Translations under genes and position numbers: made by a program | In this document: positions 35,757 to 43,261 of the stretch, in pieces | Position numbering within the stretch: position 1 is the stretch's first letter | Layout of the letters: every line of letters starts with the position of its first letter | Assembly: GCA_913060695.1 (NCBI GenBank) | Contig: CAJXUA010000001.1 | Span: 248,001-312,000, forward strand | Direction: 5' to 3' | Source: an uncultured Gammaproteobacteria bacterium | GTDB lineage: Bacteria; Pseudomonadota; Gammaproteobacteria; Pseudomonadales; Pseudohongiellaceae | Length of the DNA stretch: 64,000 nucleotides | Notes under the pieces: model-generated | What the model was told of the DNA's origin: nothing | What the model saw: only the letters and a program-made list of their open reading frames with translations | Database searches by the model: none

Positions 35757-36668
35757 ATGATTCACACTATCAATAACAAATTGCAGTCCTTAAGCGTGGC
35801 CAGGTGTTCTTCACTGGCCTTCACTTTGCTCCTTCTTCAGGGTGGCCATGCTCAAGCCGATACCGATCTTACTAGTGTCAGCTGGATTCATGGGGCGCAG
35901 AACTGCGAAACTGCTCGGACAGAACCAGGATATGTGCAGTGGCAGGAAGTGCGCTACCAGAGCAACACCATAATTTTTAGACAGAATAAGTGTTCCAATT
36001 ATGAAGCGCCATTCGTCTATCTTTTTATCGGTGCGCAAAGGTCCCTGTTGATAGACACGGGTGCCACCGAAGAGGGAGGTGCTAGCTTACTTGCTGCTAT
36101 CAGAGAGATCACCGACTTACCGCTTATTGTTGCCCACTCCCATGGTCACGGCGATCATATTAAGGGAGATGGCGCCTTTTCAGGCCAGGAGGGTACGAGT
36201 CTTGTCGGAGTGGGAGCTGATGCTGTGCAATCATTCTTCGGTTTTGACAACTGGCCACAGGAGCAGGCTGAGCTTGAACTAGGGGGGCGCACAATAAGTC
36301 TTTTGCCGACCCCCGGTCATACAGACGACGACCTCGCTTATTACGATCCGGTGTCTCAGTTTGTTGTTACTGGTGACACCCTTTACCCTGGCAGATTATA
36401 TGTCAGAAATTGGTCAGCCTATCGAGCTAGCATTGCTAGGCTTAACGCCTGGATACAGGAAAAGTCAGTGTCTTACGTTTTGGGAACACATATTGAAATG
36501 ACTGCGGATGCAAACGTCGACTATCCAATTCGCACTACCTACCAGCCAGATGAGCGCTCACTCCCTTTGGCGCCTTCTGATATCCTCAAGTTGCATGAAA
36601 CTCTCATGTCGCTGGAGGAGCCAGAAAGAACCTATCTAGGCAGTTTCGTCATCTGGCCAGTAAATTAA
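35757..36668 (+). CDS. exported metallo-beta-lactamase-fold hydrolase
   Basis: 303 residues from the ATG at 35757 (AAAAGGAACTATCA ahead of it), 22 bases after the allophanate hydrolase, so likely in the same operon. A signal-like hydrophobic segment at about 18-30 ends near G-H-A-Q-A-D, suggesting export. Zinc-binding motif H-S-H-G-H-G-D-H at about residue 125 and the second-metal region P-T-P-G-H-T-D-D-D, then T-G-D-T-L. The substrate is unknown. A periplasmic hydrolase might release guanidine or another nitrogen compound from a larger precursor; that is a suggestion from position only. Confidence 0.82.
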   Translation: MIHTINNKLQSLSVARCSSLAFTLLLLQGGHAQADTDLTSVSWIHGAQNCETARTEPGYVQWQEVRYQSNTIIFRQNKCSNYEAPFVYLFIGAQRSLLIDTGATEEGGASLLAAIREITDLPLIVAHSHGHGDHIKGDGAFSGQEGTSLVGVGADAVQSFFGFDNWPQEQAELELGGRTISLLPTPGHTDDDLAYYDPVSQFVVTGDTLYPGRLYVRNWSAYRASIARLNAWIQEKSVSYVLGTHIEMTADANVDYPIRTTYQPDERSLPLAPSDILKLHETLMSLEEPERTYLGSFVIWPVN

Positions 36669-36678
36669 ACAGTAAAAA

Positions 36679-37785
36679 TTAGAGCTCGTCCCAGGTAGCC
36701 CAGTCAATTGTTCTACCTGGATAGGCCACGTTCGAAAATGGCCAGCTCTGCTCTATCCACATCTCTGTCCATTCGAAAAGTAGCTCATCAAATCCTGCAT
36801 CAAAATCGGCGTGCGTGACCCACATTGTCACCTGGGCGTCATATCCCGGTTTGCTGCTTGGTCTGACATAGACACTGCCCATTTCTCGTTCACCATCCTG
36901 TGTGAGTACACCATAGGCGAAAGATTCACGTCGCTCGAAACGACCTTGCTCATTCAACATGTCCTGCATAGCGTCTTCATCAGTGATGCCTTCACGGGGC
37001 CAGTTCCCAGAGCGGGAAAAAGTCTTTTGTAGATGATCAATCGATGACATGTAAGCAGCGTAGTCGAGATCCACAATTTCCGGACCAAGCGGTACCAGCT
37101 TGAAGCCCCAGCCCCCGACAAGTACCGAAGGCTCGAACACTTCCGGAACAAACGCGTCATCAAGAGCTGCTTGTGCCTTAATATCATCTAGGTACAGTTT
37201 GTACTGTCTGTAACCTTCAGTCATGGCCCGAGAACAGTCCTGGGGTGTATCACGCACACCATCGGTACGCTTGCAGGGTCCCTCATTCACCTCAGGCATA
37301 TTCTCCCGAACCCACACTGATGCATCGCGGTAAATGGGTTGATCATTGGAGCTGGTATCGACATTCACAAGAACGCCATCTTCAAATGTCAGGTGAAAGG
37401 TATCGGTCACATCGAACCCTGTCTTAAGAGCCTGCACTCGATCATCCTGCACTGTGACTGGGCAGACTATCGTGCCCCCTTCTTCTTCAAGAGCACAAGG
37501 TGGACGAACCAATACCTTGTAATTGCCCCCTTCAGCCGAGGCCTGATAACCAAGGAGACCCGCCTTGGAATCACCCGCCTCAGTGAGAAATGACTCCAAG
37601 CGGCTCGCATCGAAGGAATAGAACGCATCGATCATTCCTTCGGCCTTTTCAAGGTTTGCGGCCAGTTCTGTATTCTCAGGTTCTGTTGCCATCTCTGTGG
37701 TCACCTCCGCCGCATTGGAATAAGCGGCCAGACCAAACAAACAGAGTGTAGAAACTGCAGCTCGTTTCTTTAATGACCTATACAT
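36679..37785 (-). CDS. secreted two-domain protein, long paralogue of the 21146 protein
   Basis: 368 residues with a signal peptide (ends near S-N-A-A). Residues about 45-215 match the whole 21146 protein closely, including D-D-R-V-Q-A-L, D-V-T-D-T-F-H-L-T-F and the cysteines. Residues about 225-368 form a second domain not found there, ending in P-G-R-T-I-D-W-A-T-W-D-E-L; a relic of exactly this end occurs at 24639-24686. I do not recognise the family. It converges with the metallo-hydrolase gene (ten bases apart). Tryptophan-rich C-terminus suggests ligand binding or a beta-rich domain. Confidence 0.75.
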   Translation of the reverse strand: MYRSLKKRAAVSTLCLFGLAAYSNAAEVTTEMATEPENTELAANLEKAEGMIDAFYSFDASRLESFLTEAGDSKAGLLGYQASAEGGNYKVLVRPPCALEEEGGTIVCPVTVQDDRVQALKTGFDVTDTFHLTFEDGVLVNVDTSSNDQPIYRDASVWVRENMPEVNEGPCKRTDGVRDTPQDCSRAMTEGYRQYKLYLDDIKAQAALDDAFVPEVFEPSVLVGGWGFKLVPLGPEIVDLDYAAYMSSIDHLQKTFSRSGNWPREGITDEDAMQDMLNEQGRFERRESFAYGVLTQDGEREMGSVYVRPSSKPGYDAQVTMWVTHADFDAGFDELLFEWTEMWIEQSWPFSNVAYPGRTIDWATWDEL

Positions 37786-37861
37786 AGAAAATTCTCCGAT
37801 TTAATTGATGGTTAGTTACGGCGTCATGCGTACCGAAAGGTTAAGTTGAGTAGTAAAACAT

Positions 37862-39373
37862 TTAAAATGAGTCCGCCAAATCCTCGACTAGCTCCTGCAT
37901 GGAATCCGGGGAGAGTTGACCGACATCCTTGATCACTAACGCGCCAAACTTATTCAGTTCTGAATCTAGCAACTGTTGCACCACATCGGTACAGCCGCCG
38001 CAGCCTGTGGATGCCAAGGTCTGATTCTTAATTTCGGCCAAAGTAGTTGCGCCATTTTTCACTGCACTTGCAATGACCAACTTGCATACATCGTTGCAGT
38101 AGCAAATCGTATCGGTGTCGGCGAAGTCATCGTCAAAAGTTCCGTCACTTTCTGTGCCGGGCAAAATCATCTCTTGAGGATTTTCCGGAAGCTCATTTCT
38201 ATTTAACGCTATTTTCAGAAAATTTTCGTAGTCACCAACATCACCGACAAGCACCGCGCCGAGCAAGGTTTTTCCATTCTCGGAAACCACTAGGCTTTTG
38301 TATATATCGCCCGAGATATCACTGTAAGAATAAATTTTGGCACCTGGCGTGCTGGCAATAGAGTCGCCAATACTCGCCACATCCACACCCAACAATTTAA
38401 GCTTGGTGCTCATGTCGGAACCTTTGAATTTAGCTTGTCCTCCAGTTATCTGTGATACGGCCACTTTTGCCATTTGATATCCAGGGGCTACTAATCCAAA
38501 AATCCGACCTTCCCAGGCGGCGCACTCCCCAATGGCATAAATATTTTTCTCGGATGTTTGGCATTGATCATCAATCGCAATTCCACCACGAGGACCTAGG
38601 TTTATTTCGCACTTTTTGGCTAATTCATCATGAGGGCGAATTCCCGCAGAGAAAATAATCATATCGGTTTCAAGATGGGAGCCATCGGTGAAATTCAGGC
38701 GGTATCGGCAACGTTTTCCATCACTAATTTCTAGGGTGCTTTTATGGGTGTGAACGTTCACGCCAAGCCTTTCAATTTTGTCACGTAAAAGCTTGGAGCC
38801 ACCGTCGTCCAGCTGCACTGACATCAGTTTTGCTGCAAACTCTACTACATGGGTTTCAAGGCCCATGCCCTTTATAGCGTAGGCTGCCTCCAGCCCTAGC
38901 AAGCCACCACCAAGCACTACCCCAACTTTGCTTTGAGAGCCGGAGACCTTAATCTTCTCAAGATCTTCTATTGTTCTATACACATGACAATGTTCCTGAT
39001 CACTACCTGGAACCGGGGGAACAAACGGATAGGAACCGGTGGCTAACACCAGCTTGTCATAGGATTGCAAATGACCACTTTGCGTAATAATCCATTTTTC
39101 TGACTTATTAATATCAACCACTTTATCGTCAAGAATGAAATTCACACCCTTGTTGCGATAATATTCTTGCTCGGTGAGTGCCAGATCGGCAGCAGTAGAA
39201 CCTGAAAAATAGGTGCTGAGATGGACCCTGTCGTAGGCCAGCCTCGGCTCTTCCGAAAAGGTGGTAATTTCATAATCATCAGCGTTGTCGCTAGCGAGAA
39301 GATATTCGATAAACTGGTGACCAACCATGCCGTTTCCGATTACGACAAGCTTTTGTTTTTCCTTTTTATTCAT
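37862..39373 (-). CDS. NirB-like FAD/NAD(P) oxidoreductase with BFD-type [2Fe-2S] domain
   Basis: 503 residues. N-terminal FAD motif I-G-N-G-M-V-G-H, NAD(P) motif V-V-L-G-G-G-L-L-G-L-E-A-A (about residue 148), second FAD motif I-Y-A-I-G-E-C-A (about 274-281). The C-terminal 75 residues carry C-Y-C-N-D-V-C and C-G-G-C, the four-Cys BFD/NirB [2Fe-2S] site. It corresponds to the electron-entry half of assimilatory nitrite reductase (NirB/NasB) but lacks the siroheme reductase half, so it probably feeds electrons to a partner encoded elsewhere. A sigma-54 promoter at 39416-39432 points to nitrogen control. Confidence 0.85.
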   Translation of the reverse strand: MNKKEKQKLVVIGNGMVGHQFIEYLLASDNADDYEITTFSEEPRLAYDRVHLSTYFSGSTAADLALTEQEYYRNKGVNFILDDKVVDINKSEKWIITQSGHLQSYDKLVLATGSYPFVPPVPGSDQEHCHVYRTIEDLEKIKVSGSQSKVGVVLGGGLLGLEAAYAIKGMGLETHVVEFAAKLMSVQLDDGGSKLLRDKIERLGVNVHTHKSTLEISDGKRCRYRLNFTDGSHLETDMIIFSAGIRPHDELAKKCEINLGPRGGIAIDDQCQTSEKNIYAIGECAAWEGRIFGLVAPGYQMAKVAVSQITGGQAKFKGSDMSTKLKLLGVDVASIGDSIASTPGAKIYSYSDISGDIYKSLVVSENGKTLLGAVLVGDVGDYENFLKIALNRNELPENPQEMILPGTESDGTFDDDFADTDTICYCNDVCKLVIASAVKNGATTLAEIKNQTLASTGCGGCTDVVQQLLDSELNKFGALVIKDVGQLSPDSMQELVEDLADSF

Positions 39374-39415
39374 TCGTCCCTCGCTAGATAGTTCATCTCA
39401 AAAGCTCTACTGCAT

Positions 39416-39432
39416 AGCAAGGAAGGTGCCAA
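39416..39432 (-). promoter_or_regulatory. sigma-54 promoter of the NirB-like gene
   Basis: The minus strand reads TTGGCACCTTCCTTGCT, matching the consensus TTGGCAC-N5-TTGCT at every fixed position. It lies 43-59 bases upstream of the ATG at 39373. NtrC-like half sites (TGCACTA near 39509 and the complement of ATGGTGC near 39545) lie about 80-130 bases further upstream. Confidence 0.8.
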
Positions 39433-39634
39433 TGGGAATGGTATTTGTTAAATGGGCTTGAAAGCGCATGATTACGCTTTTTTGAAACCGTTCATGCGTT
39501 ATTGGCTGCACTATAAGTAAGCAATACCCATATTTTGGATTCGATATGGTGCGATTTTGAAAATTACTCTAGTAAAAAGTCGGTTGGTAATGGGGGGATG
39601 ACATTGAATTCTGATTTGGCTATTTGCTGGTTAA

Positions 39635-39648
39635 TGCCCAGAGGCGGA
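39635..39648 (-). repeat. short tRNA-Phe 3'-end fragment
   Basis: TGCCCAGAGGCGGA repeats 14 bases of the tRNA-Phe acceptor/T-arm strand. It is the outermost of three such copies to the left of the island. Confidence 0.55.
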
Positions 39649-39787
39649 TTAATTCGCCGGGAGCGAATTAACATAGCCGTAGGCTAGGCGTAGCCCGAGC
39701 GCATGGATGCGCGAGTGAATCTAACCACGTGGTTCTGGGAGGATTAGCAGCGATTTGAATAAGTAGAATGGAGCTATGGCTAAAGTA

Positions 39788-39893
39788 GGTGCCCAGAGGC
39801 GGAATAATCCAAACAGTCCTTGGGACTGTTTGTCCCCTGCGGGCTTCGCGCCGAGGCGCTCGTTGCAGATTGCTGCGCAATCAGTCGAACCAC
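39788..39893 (-). repeat. tRNA-Phe remnant split by a hairpin cassette, copy C
   Basis: On the minus strand, GTGGTTCGA (39893-39885) and ATTCCGCCTCTGGGCACC (39805-39788) are the two sides of the tRNA-Phe T-arm and acceptor, but a 79-base cassette lies between them exactly at the T-loop. The cassette holds hairpins GATTGC-GCA-GCAATC (39882-39868), GGCGCGAAGCC and AAACAGTCC/GGACTGTTT (39811-39831). Confidence 0.7.
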
Positions 39894-39929
39894 ATCGGTG
39901 GCTCTCATCCGCCTCTCACCACCAAATGC

Positions 39930-39956
39930 AAAAAGCCCCGCTTAAGCGAGGCTTTT
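39930..39956 (-). terminator. original rho-independent terminator of tRNA-Phe
   Basis: AAAAGCC-C-CGCTTAAGCG-A-GGCTTTT forms a strong stem with a T tract on the minus strand. It lies six bases beyond the left att copy of the tRNA 3' end, in the orientation of tRNA-Phe, so before integration it sat directly behind the tRNA gene. Confidence 0.85.
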
Positions 39957-39961
39957 GGATT

Positions 39962-39982
39962 TGGTGCCCAGAGGCGGAATCG
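39962..39982 (-). repeat. left attachment site (attL)
   Basis: 21 bases identical to the 3' end of tRNA-Phe at 51782-51802, beginning TGGTGCCCAGAGGCGGAAT. The similarity ends after CG on the island side. Confidence 0.9.
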
Positions 39983-40039
39983 TGTTAACCACGTAACAAA
40001 TTGAATTTTAAAGGATTAATTAAATTGCAAGCTTTTCGA

Positions 40040-40058
40040 TGTTACACATAGTGTTACA
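40040..40058 (+). promoter_or_regulatory. probable integrase arm sites, left end
   Basis: TGTTACA at 40040-40046 and 40052-40058, 12 bases apart. The same heptamer occurs at the right end (51621-51627 inverted, 51662-51668). Confidence 0.5.
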
Positions 40059-40231
40059 TCAGATAAATCCAGCCCCGCATACGCTGCGCTGAACACCAGT
40101 ATTATCCCACAAGTCTGTTGCCTCTATAAACCCTCCTTTTTAATCGTCTTACCAAATTCTGGTCACAAATCAATATCGCCTGAAACTAACAATTGTCTCC
40201 TTGAATAAATAAAGGTTTGAGGAAGAGCAAT

Positions 40232-40522
40232 ATGAGCCAAACAAACCCAATAAACCTGTTGAGACTGCCTGACGTGATTAAGCGAATGGGGGGCTCGAAA
40301 GCAACAATATATAACATGATCAATGAAGGAACCTTCCCAGTTCCTGTGAAAATGGGAGCTAGAACATCAGTGTTTCCAGAACATGAGGTGGTTAGACTTC
40401 AGCACACGATTATTGCTGGGGCCAGCAATGAAGAGGTGAAAAAGATTGTAATGGATATGCAAGAAATGAGGAAATATAGCTACCCCATTCTGCTTAACGT
40501 CAAGCCATCTGGTGATGGGTAG
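40232..40522 (+). CDS. AlpA family DNA-binding regulator / excisionase-like
   Basis: 96 residues from the ATG at 40232, with GAGG nine bases upstream (a TTG at 40217 overlaps that site). The MerR-type helix-turn-helix of AlpA is at residues 5-55: L-L-R-L-P-D-V-I-K-R-M-G-G-S-K-A-T-I-Y-N-M-I-N-E-G-T-F-P-x-P-V-K-x-G. AlpA proteins regulate integrase and act as excision factors in P4-like islands. Located at the left end, opposite the integrase. Residues 60-96 are a helical tail with no known motif. Confidence 0.88.
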   Translation: MSQTNPINLLRLPDVIKRMGGSKATIYNMINEGTFPVPVKMGARTSVFPEHEVVRLQHTIIAGASNEEVKKIVMDMQEMRKYSYPILLNVKPSGDG

Positions 40523-40558
40523 CAAATCTCCTTATTGACCTCGTAATGTTTTCCCTCT

Positions 40559-40858
40559 TCATATCTCATCTTTGAATAGGTTTTTAACCATTGTCACGTC
40601 CCAAGAACCTACTTTTCCTCGTAGAGTTTTCACTTTTAACGCGTTCAATGTACCTGCTATGCCCTTATACGACATGCAGTCACGAACTCTACTAGAGCTA
40701 CAGCCTTGTTGCCCTGGAACAACTGGACAGCCTTCATCAGGACAACAAAATTCAGGTAGCACCGTTGTTCTTATCAATTGTTGCAAGTCTAGGCGGTTCT
40801 GTTTCGCCTTAAGCGACCTTGCCTTGGTTGCATTCGCAGTACTTCTATTCAGCTTCAT
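40559..40858 (-). CDS. small protein with resolvase-type helix-turn-helix
   Basis: 99 residues from the ATG at 40858, preceded by GAGGG five bases away. The last 40 residues (S-Y-K-G-I-A-G-T-L-N, then K-V-K-T-L-R-G-K-V-G-S-W-D-V-T-M-V-K-N-L-F) follow the DNA-binding module found at the C-terminus of serine recombinases (A-x-x-L-N ... T-x-R-G-x-x-W-x-x-x-x-V-x-x-x-L). No recombinase catalytic domain is present. A cysteine cluster C-C-P-D-E-G-C at about 50-56 might bind a metal. Probably an island regulator. Convergent with alpA. Confidence 0.55.
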   Translation of the reverse strand: MKLNRSTANATKARSLKAKQNRLDLQQLIRTTVLPEFCCPDEGCPVVPGQQGCSSSRVRDCMSYKGIAGTLNALKVKTLRGKVGSWDVTMVKNLFKDEI

Positions 40859-40987
40859 TAAGCCCTCTACGGTCTTACACCACCTCAAACATAAATAGAA
40901 GTATAGCTGAATCCGCAATGCGCATCGAAGCAATTACTGCCTTTCGCGTATGCACTAAATATATGTAGCCTCATAAGGTATGGAACA

Positions 40988-41629
40988 ATGACTTTAAGAA
41001 AGAAGAATCTATCAAGAATCCCCCCCCTTAAACCTAATATCGTAGCGGAATTGCTTCAAAAAGAGGTTCAAGACAAACTGCATGCTGATCACTGCCGACA
41101 AAATGCCAAGCTAAACACAATAGAAGCTAAGCTCAAACTGCTTTACCCGATATCGAAAACGGTCGTAAAAGAAAAATATAGAGATTGGCTCTTAAAATAC
41201 GTATTCTGCTCCATGATCACATTGACACTTCCAGACGGGAGCGCTAGAAACCAATTAGCTCTTGAAAAAAAGCTGAGCATACTCACTAAGCGTTTGAACA
41301 AAAAATTCTTTGGGCAACAGGCCGCTGCGAAGTATCCAGACAATACCGTAAGTTTCATTGCAGTATTCGAAGAGCATGCTACAGGCGGGCTACATATACA
41401 CACTCTATTTCAAGCCCCACGAGACACAGAGTTCTGTAAACTGAAATTATCTCCAGATAAATTGGAGCCCACTGTACACTCGCTTTGGAACAAAATTACT
41501 GGTGCTCAACAGATCGATGAGAAGTCCATAGACGATGCAACTACTAACCGAGCGAAGATTGAATACTGTTTAAAAAGAACCTATGGGCGAGACGATAGAG
41601 TATATTTCGACTCGTTTGCGCAGCATTAA
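40988..41629 (+). CDS. HUH-type Rep/relaxase-like protein
   Basis: 213 residues. The pattern M-I-T-L-T-L-P (motif 1-like strand, about residue 77) followed by F-I-A-V-F-E-E-H-A-T-G-G-L-H-I-H-T-L-F (about 124-142) contains the metal-binding H-hydrophobic-H of HUH nucleases, and a Y-C-L-K-R-T-Y segment near 193-199 supplies candidate catalytic tyrosines. It resembles the replication initiators of filamentous phage satellites and P4-like islands. Expected role: nicking DNA to start rolling-circle replication or transfer of the excised island. Iteron-like repeats lie downstream at 42055-42166. Confidence 0.65.
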   Translation: MTLRKKNLSRIPPLKPNIVAELLQKEVQDKLHADHCRQNAKLNTIEAKLKLLYPISKTVVKEKYRDWLLKYVFCSMITLTLPDGSARNQLALEKKLSILTKRLNKKFFGQQAAAKYPDNTVSFIAVFEEHATGGLHIHTLFQAPRDTEFCKLKLSPDKLEPTVHSLWNKITGAQQIDEKSIDDATTNRAKIEYCLKRTYGRDDRVYFDSFAQH

Positions 41630-42055
41630 AAAGCATTTTGAAAATAATTATAAATAGTCCATAGAACTTTATTCGAATTAGCAGAAGTCCAGCTGCAACG
41701 GTGTTTCACGATCTAATCGGAAGCGTCAAAATTGGATGCCATAGAAGACGTTTAATAAAGGTTTCCCGTTACAGAGGCCTTGATTCTCATATTGCAAAAT
41801 TTTAGCAAATCTAAGTGAAATTCAAAGTTATAGTCTCACAATTGTCATGCTACATTGCAAACTCACCCTCTCTAATCTTCCCCAAATGAATACTCAAAAC
41901 GTTAAGTTTCACATGATGTAATCATCAAGATTGAGATACGATAAAGGTCATATCGATAGACTGATTAAGGGATAGTAACAATGAAACTGTTGACAGCTCA
42001 CCTTTACGAAACATGAAGCTTGTAACTCATTCAGTCTAGTTAACGGATGTCACAT

Positions 42056-42166
42056 GTCGTTTTATGGTGAACAACGAAACTCAAGCATACAACGCCAGTA
42101 TTGTTGCTGTTTTTTGAAAAACGACACGAAAACGACATCCGACAACAAAAAAACACTAAAACGACA
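42056..42166. repeat. iteron-like AAAACGACA repeats
   Basis: Four 9-base copies: one inverted at 42056-42064 and three direct at 42118, 42129 and 42158. Two are 11 bases apart, about one helical turn. This is typical of initiator binding sites. Confidence 0.5.
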
Positions 42167-42468
42167 TTTCAGCCTTGCTACACGTCTATCTCACCAAATC
42201 TGGAAATTTTAGAGTCAAATCACATGATGTTTTGCAATTCAGTTTACTAGGCTCTATTCAAGGCATGAATCTTACGCCAATACGATTTAACCTTACTCTT
42301 TTTACTTCTCAGTGCCTGATTTAAACTCAATAACTCCAGCGGTTCTCTACACAGTACTTTGGCCAACTCGAAATGTTATTGTAATCCCCCCAGAAAATAT
42401 TCGAGTCTTTGTGGAATAAGTTGTTGTGACTCATCCCTATATACTATTAGACTTCCGTCAAGTTACGG

Positions 42469-42492
42469 GATATGTGCGCATGCACACATATC
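42469..42492. promoter_or_regulatory. 24-bp palindromic operator candidate
   Basis: GATATGTGCGCA and TGCACACATATC form an inverted repeat with one mismatched pair, 52 bases before the next gene's start. Its placement suggests a repressor site. Confidence 0.4.
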
Positions 42493-42543
42493 TGAAAAGT
42501 CCAGAATACGCACTATATAAATGCTATATGAGCTAACGGAGTT

Positions 42544-43077
42544 TTGACTTTGATTGAAGATTTTAAAAGGTGGTTTGTTGAGTTAAGCGACGATGCAAAA
42601 GCAAGGAAAATCGCTAGTTCCCTAGAGACAGGAACAAGACAAAAATGGACAAATCCAGTAAAGAACAAGGAAATTAAGGAAAAGTTCTCACGTGAAGGAC
42701 TGCGTATAGAGGGGGTAAAGCCAAGATCAAGTGCTGATAAAAAAGCTGGAGAGTGGCTTTATGACCTTATATGGAGAGAATTTGACTCTGAGAATAACTT
42801 TGTAAGTGTAATGCTTGCAATGGAAATCGAGCTCTCTGATATGGCAGAGAGGGGGCTAGTATATGATTTCGATAAGCTCCTGCAATCTGACTCCGAATAC
42901 AAGATATTTGTGTTTCAGCAGCAAACTAAAGTACAAGCCGAGCATCTTTTTAACCGCTTTAGGCTTCGGTCGGAGTCCTATAACCATAAACTGGAATCAA
43001 TTTTTCTTTTTTGTTGTTGGAGTTGGGATTCTGGTACATTTCTCTTCAACGAGTTTAATGGCCAAGTGCATTCGTAA
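42544..43077 (+). CDS. island protein of unknown function
   Basis: About 177 residues. CGGAG at 42537-42541 fits a TTG start at 42550 (spacing eight) better than the TTG at 42544. I do not recognise a family. Features: basic N-terminal half (K-N-K-E-I-K-E-K-F), then G-E-W-L-Y-D-L-I-W-R-E-F, M-L-A-M-E-I-E-L-S-D and Y-D-F-D-K-L-L. The spacing of E...E-x-E...D-F-x-K-L-L is reminiscent of PD-(D/E)XK nuclease-fold proteins, but the lysine of the motif is not clear, so this is weak. A T-rich run near 43003 could be a frameshift site; the alternative frame continues to 43105. Confidence 0.5.
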   Translation: MTLIEDFKRWFVELSDDAKARKIASSLETGTRQKWTNPVKNKEIKEKFSREGLRIEGVKPRSSADKKAGEWLYDLIWREFDSENNFVSVMLAMEIELSDMAERGLVYDFDKLLQSDSEYKIFVFQQQTKVQAEHLFNRFRLRSESYNHKLESIFLFCCWSWDSGTFLFNEFNGQVHS

Positions 43078-43261
43078 ATTTCATAGAACAATGTTTTGCG
43101 GGTGACGCCTCCTGCGCAACTGAGAATGGTATTATGTCTCTCGTAGCTGGAAAGAATGGAGATAATTAGTTAGATTTTTCACAACTTAACGAGTGGCTAA
43201 CGCTTGGTGTAAACTTAGGGGGTTAGGTCACCCTAGGCCATCAATCTAAGCGTAAAGTTAA

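Larger units (their letters stand above)
41630..42543. other. long non-coding stretch with iteron-like repeats and a palindrome
   Basis: 914 bases without a gene. AAAACGACA occurs at 42118-42126, 42129-42137 and 42158-42166 and inverted at 42056-42064. TCACATGATGT occurs at 41909-41919 and 42220-42230. A 24-bp imperfect palindrome (GATATGTG ... CACATATC) lies at 42469-42492. A replication origin or control region for the Rep-like protein is likely. Confidence 0.5.

Noticed and set aside
39635-39893. Additional functional tRNA gene
   Set aside because: Only T-arm and acceptor pieces are present; no anticodon arm.
40572-40898. 108-codon plus-strand frame
   Set aside because: Antisense shadow of the HTH protein at 40559-40858, which has a good binding site and a recognisable domain.
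42863-43105. Frameshifted continuation of the 42544 gene
   Set aside because: The hydrophobic alternative frame is possible, but the original frame ends in plausible protein sequence, so I did not call a pseudogene.
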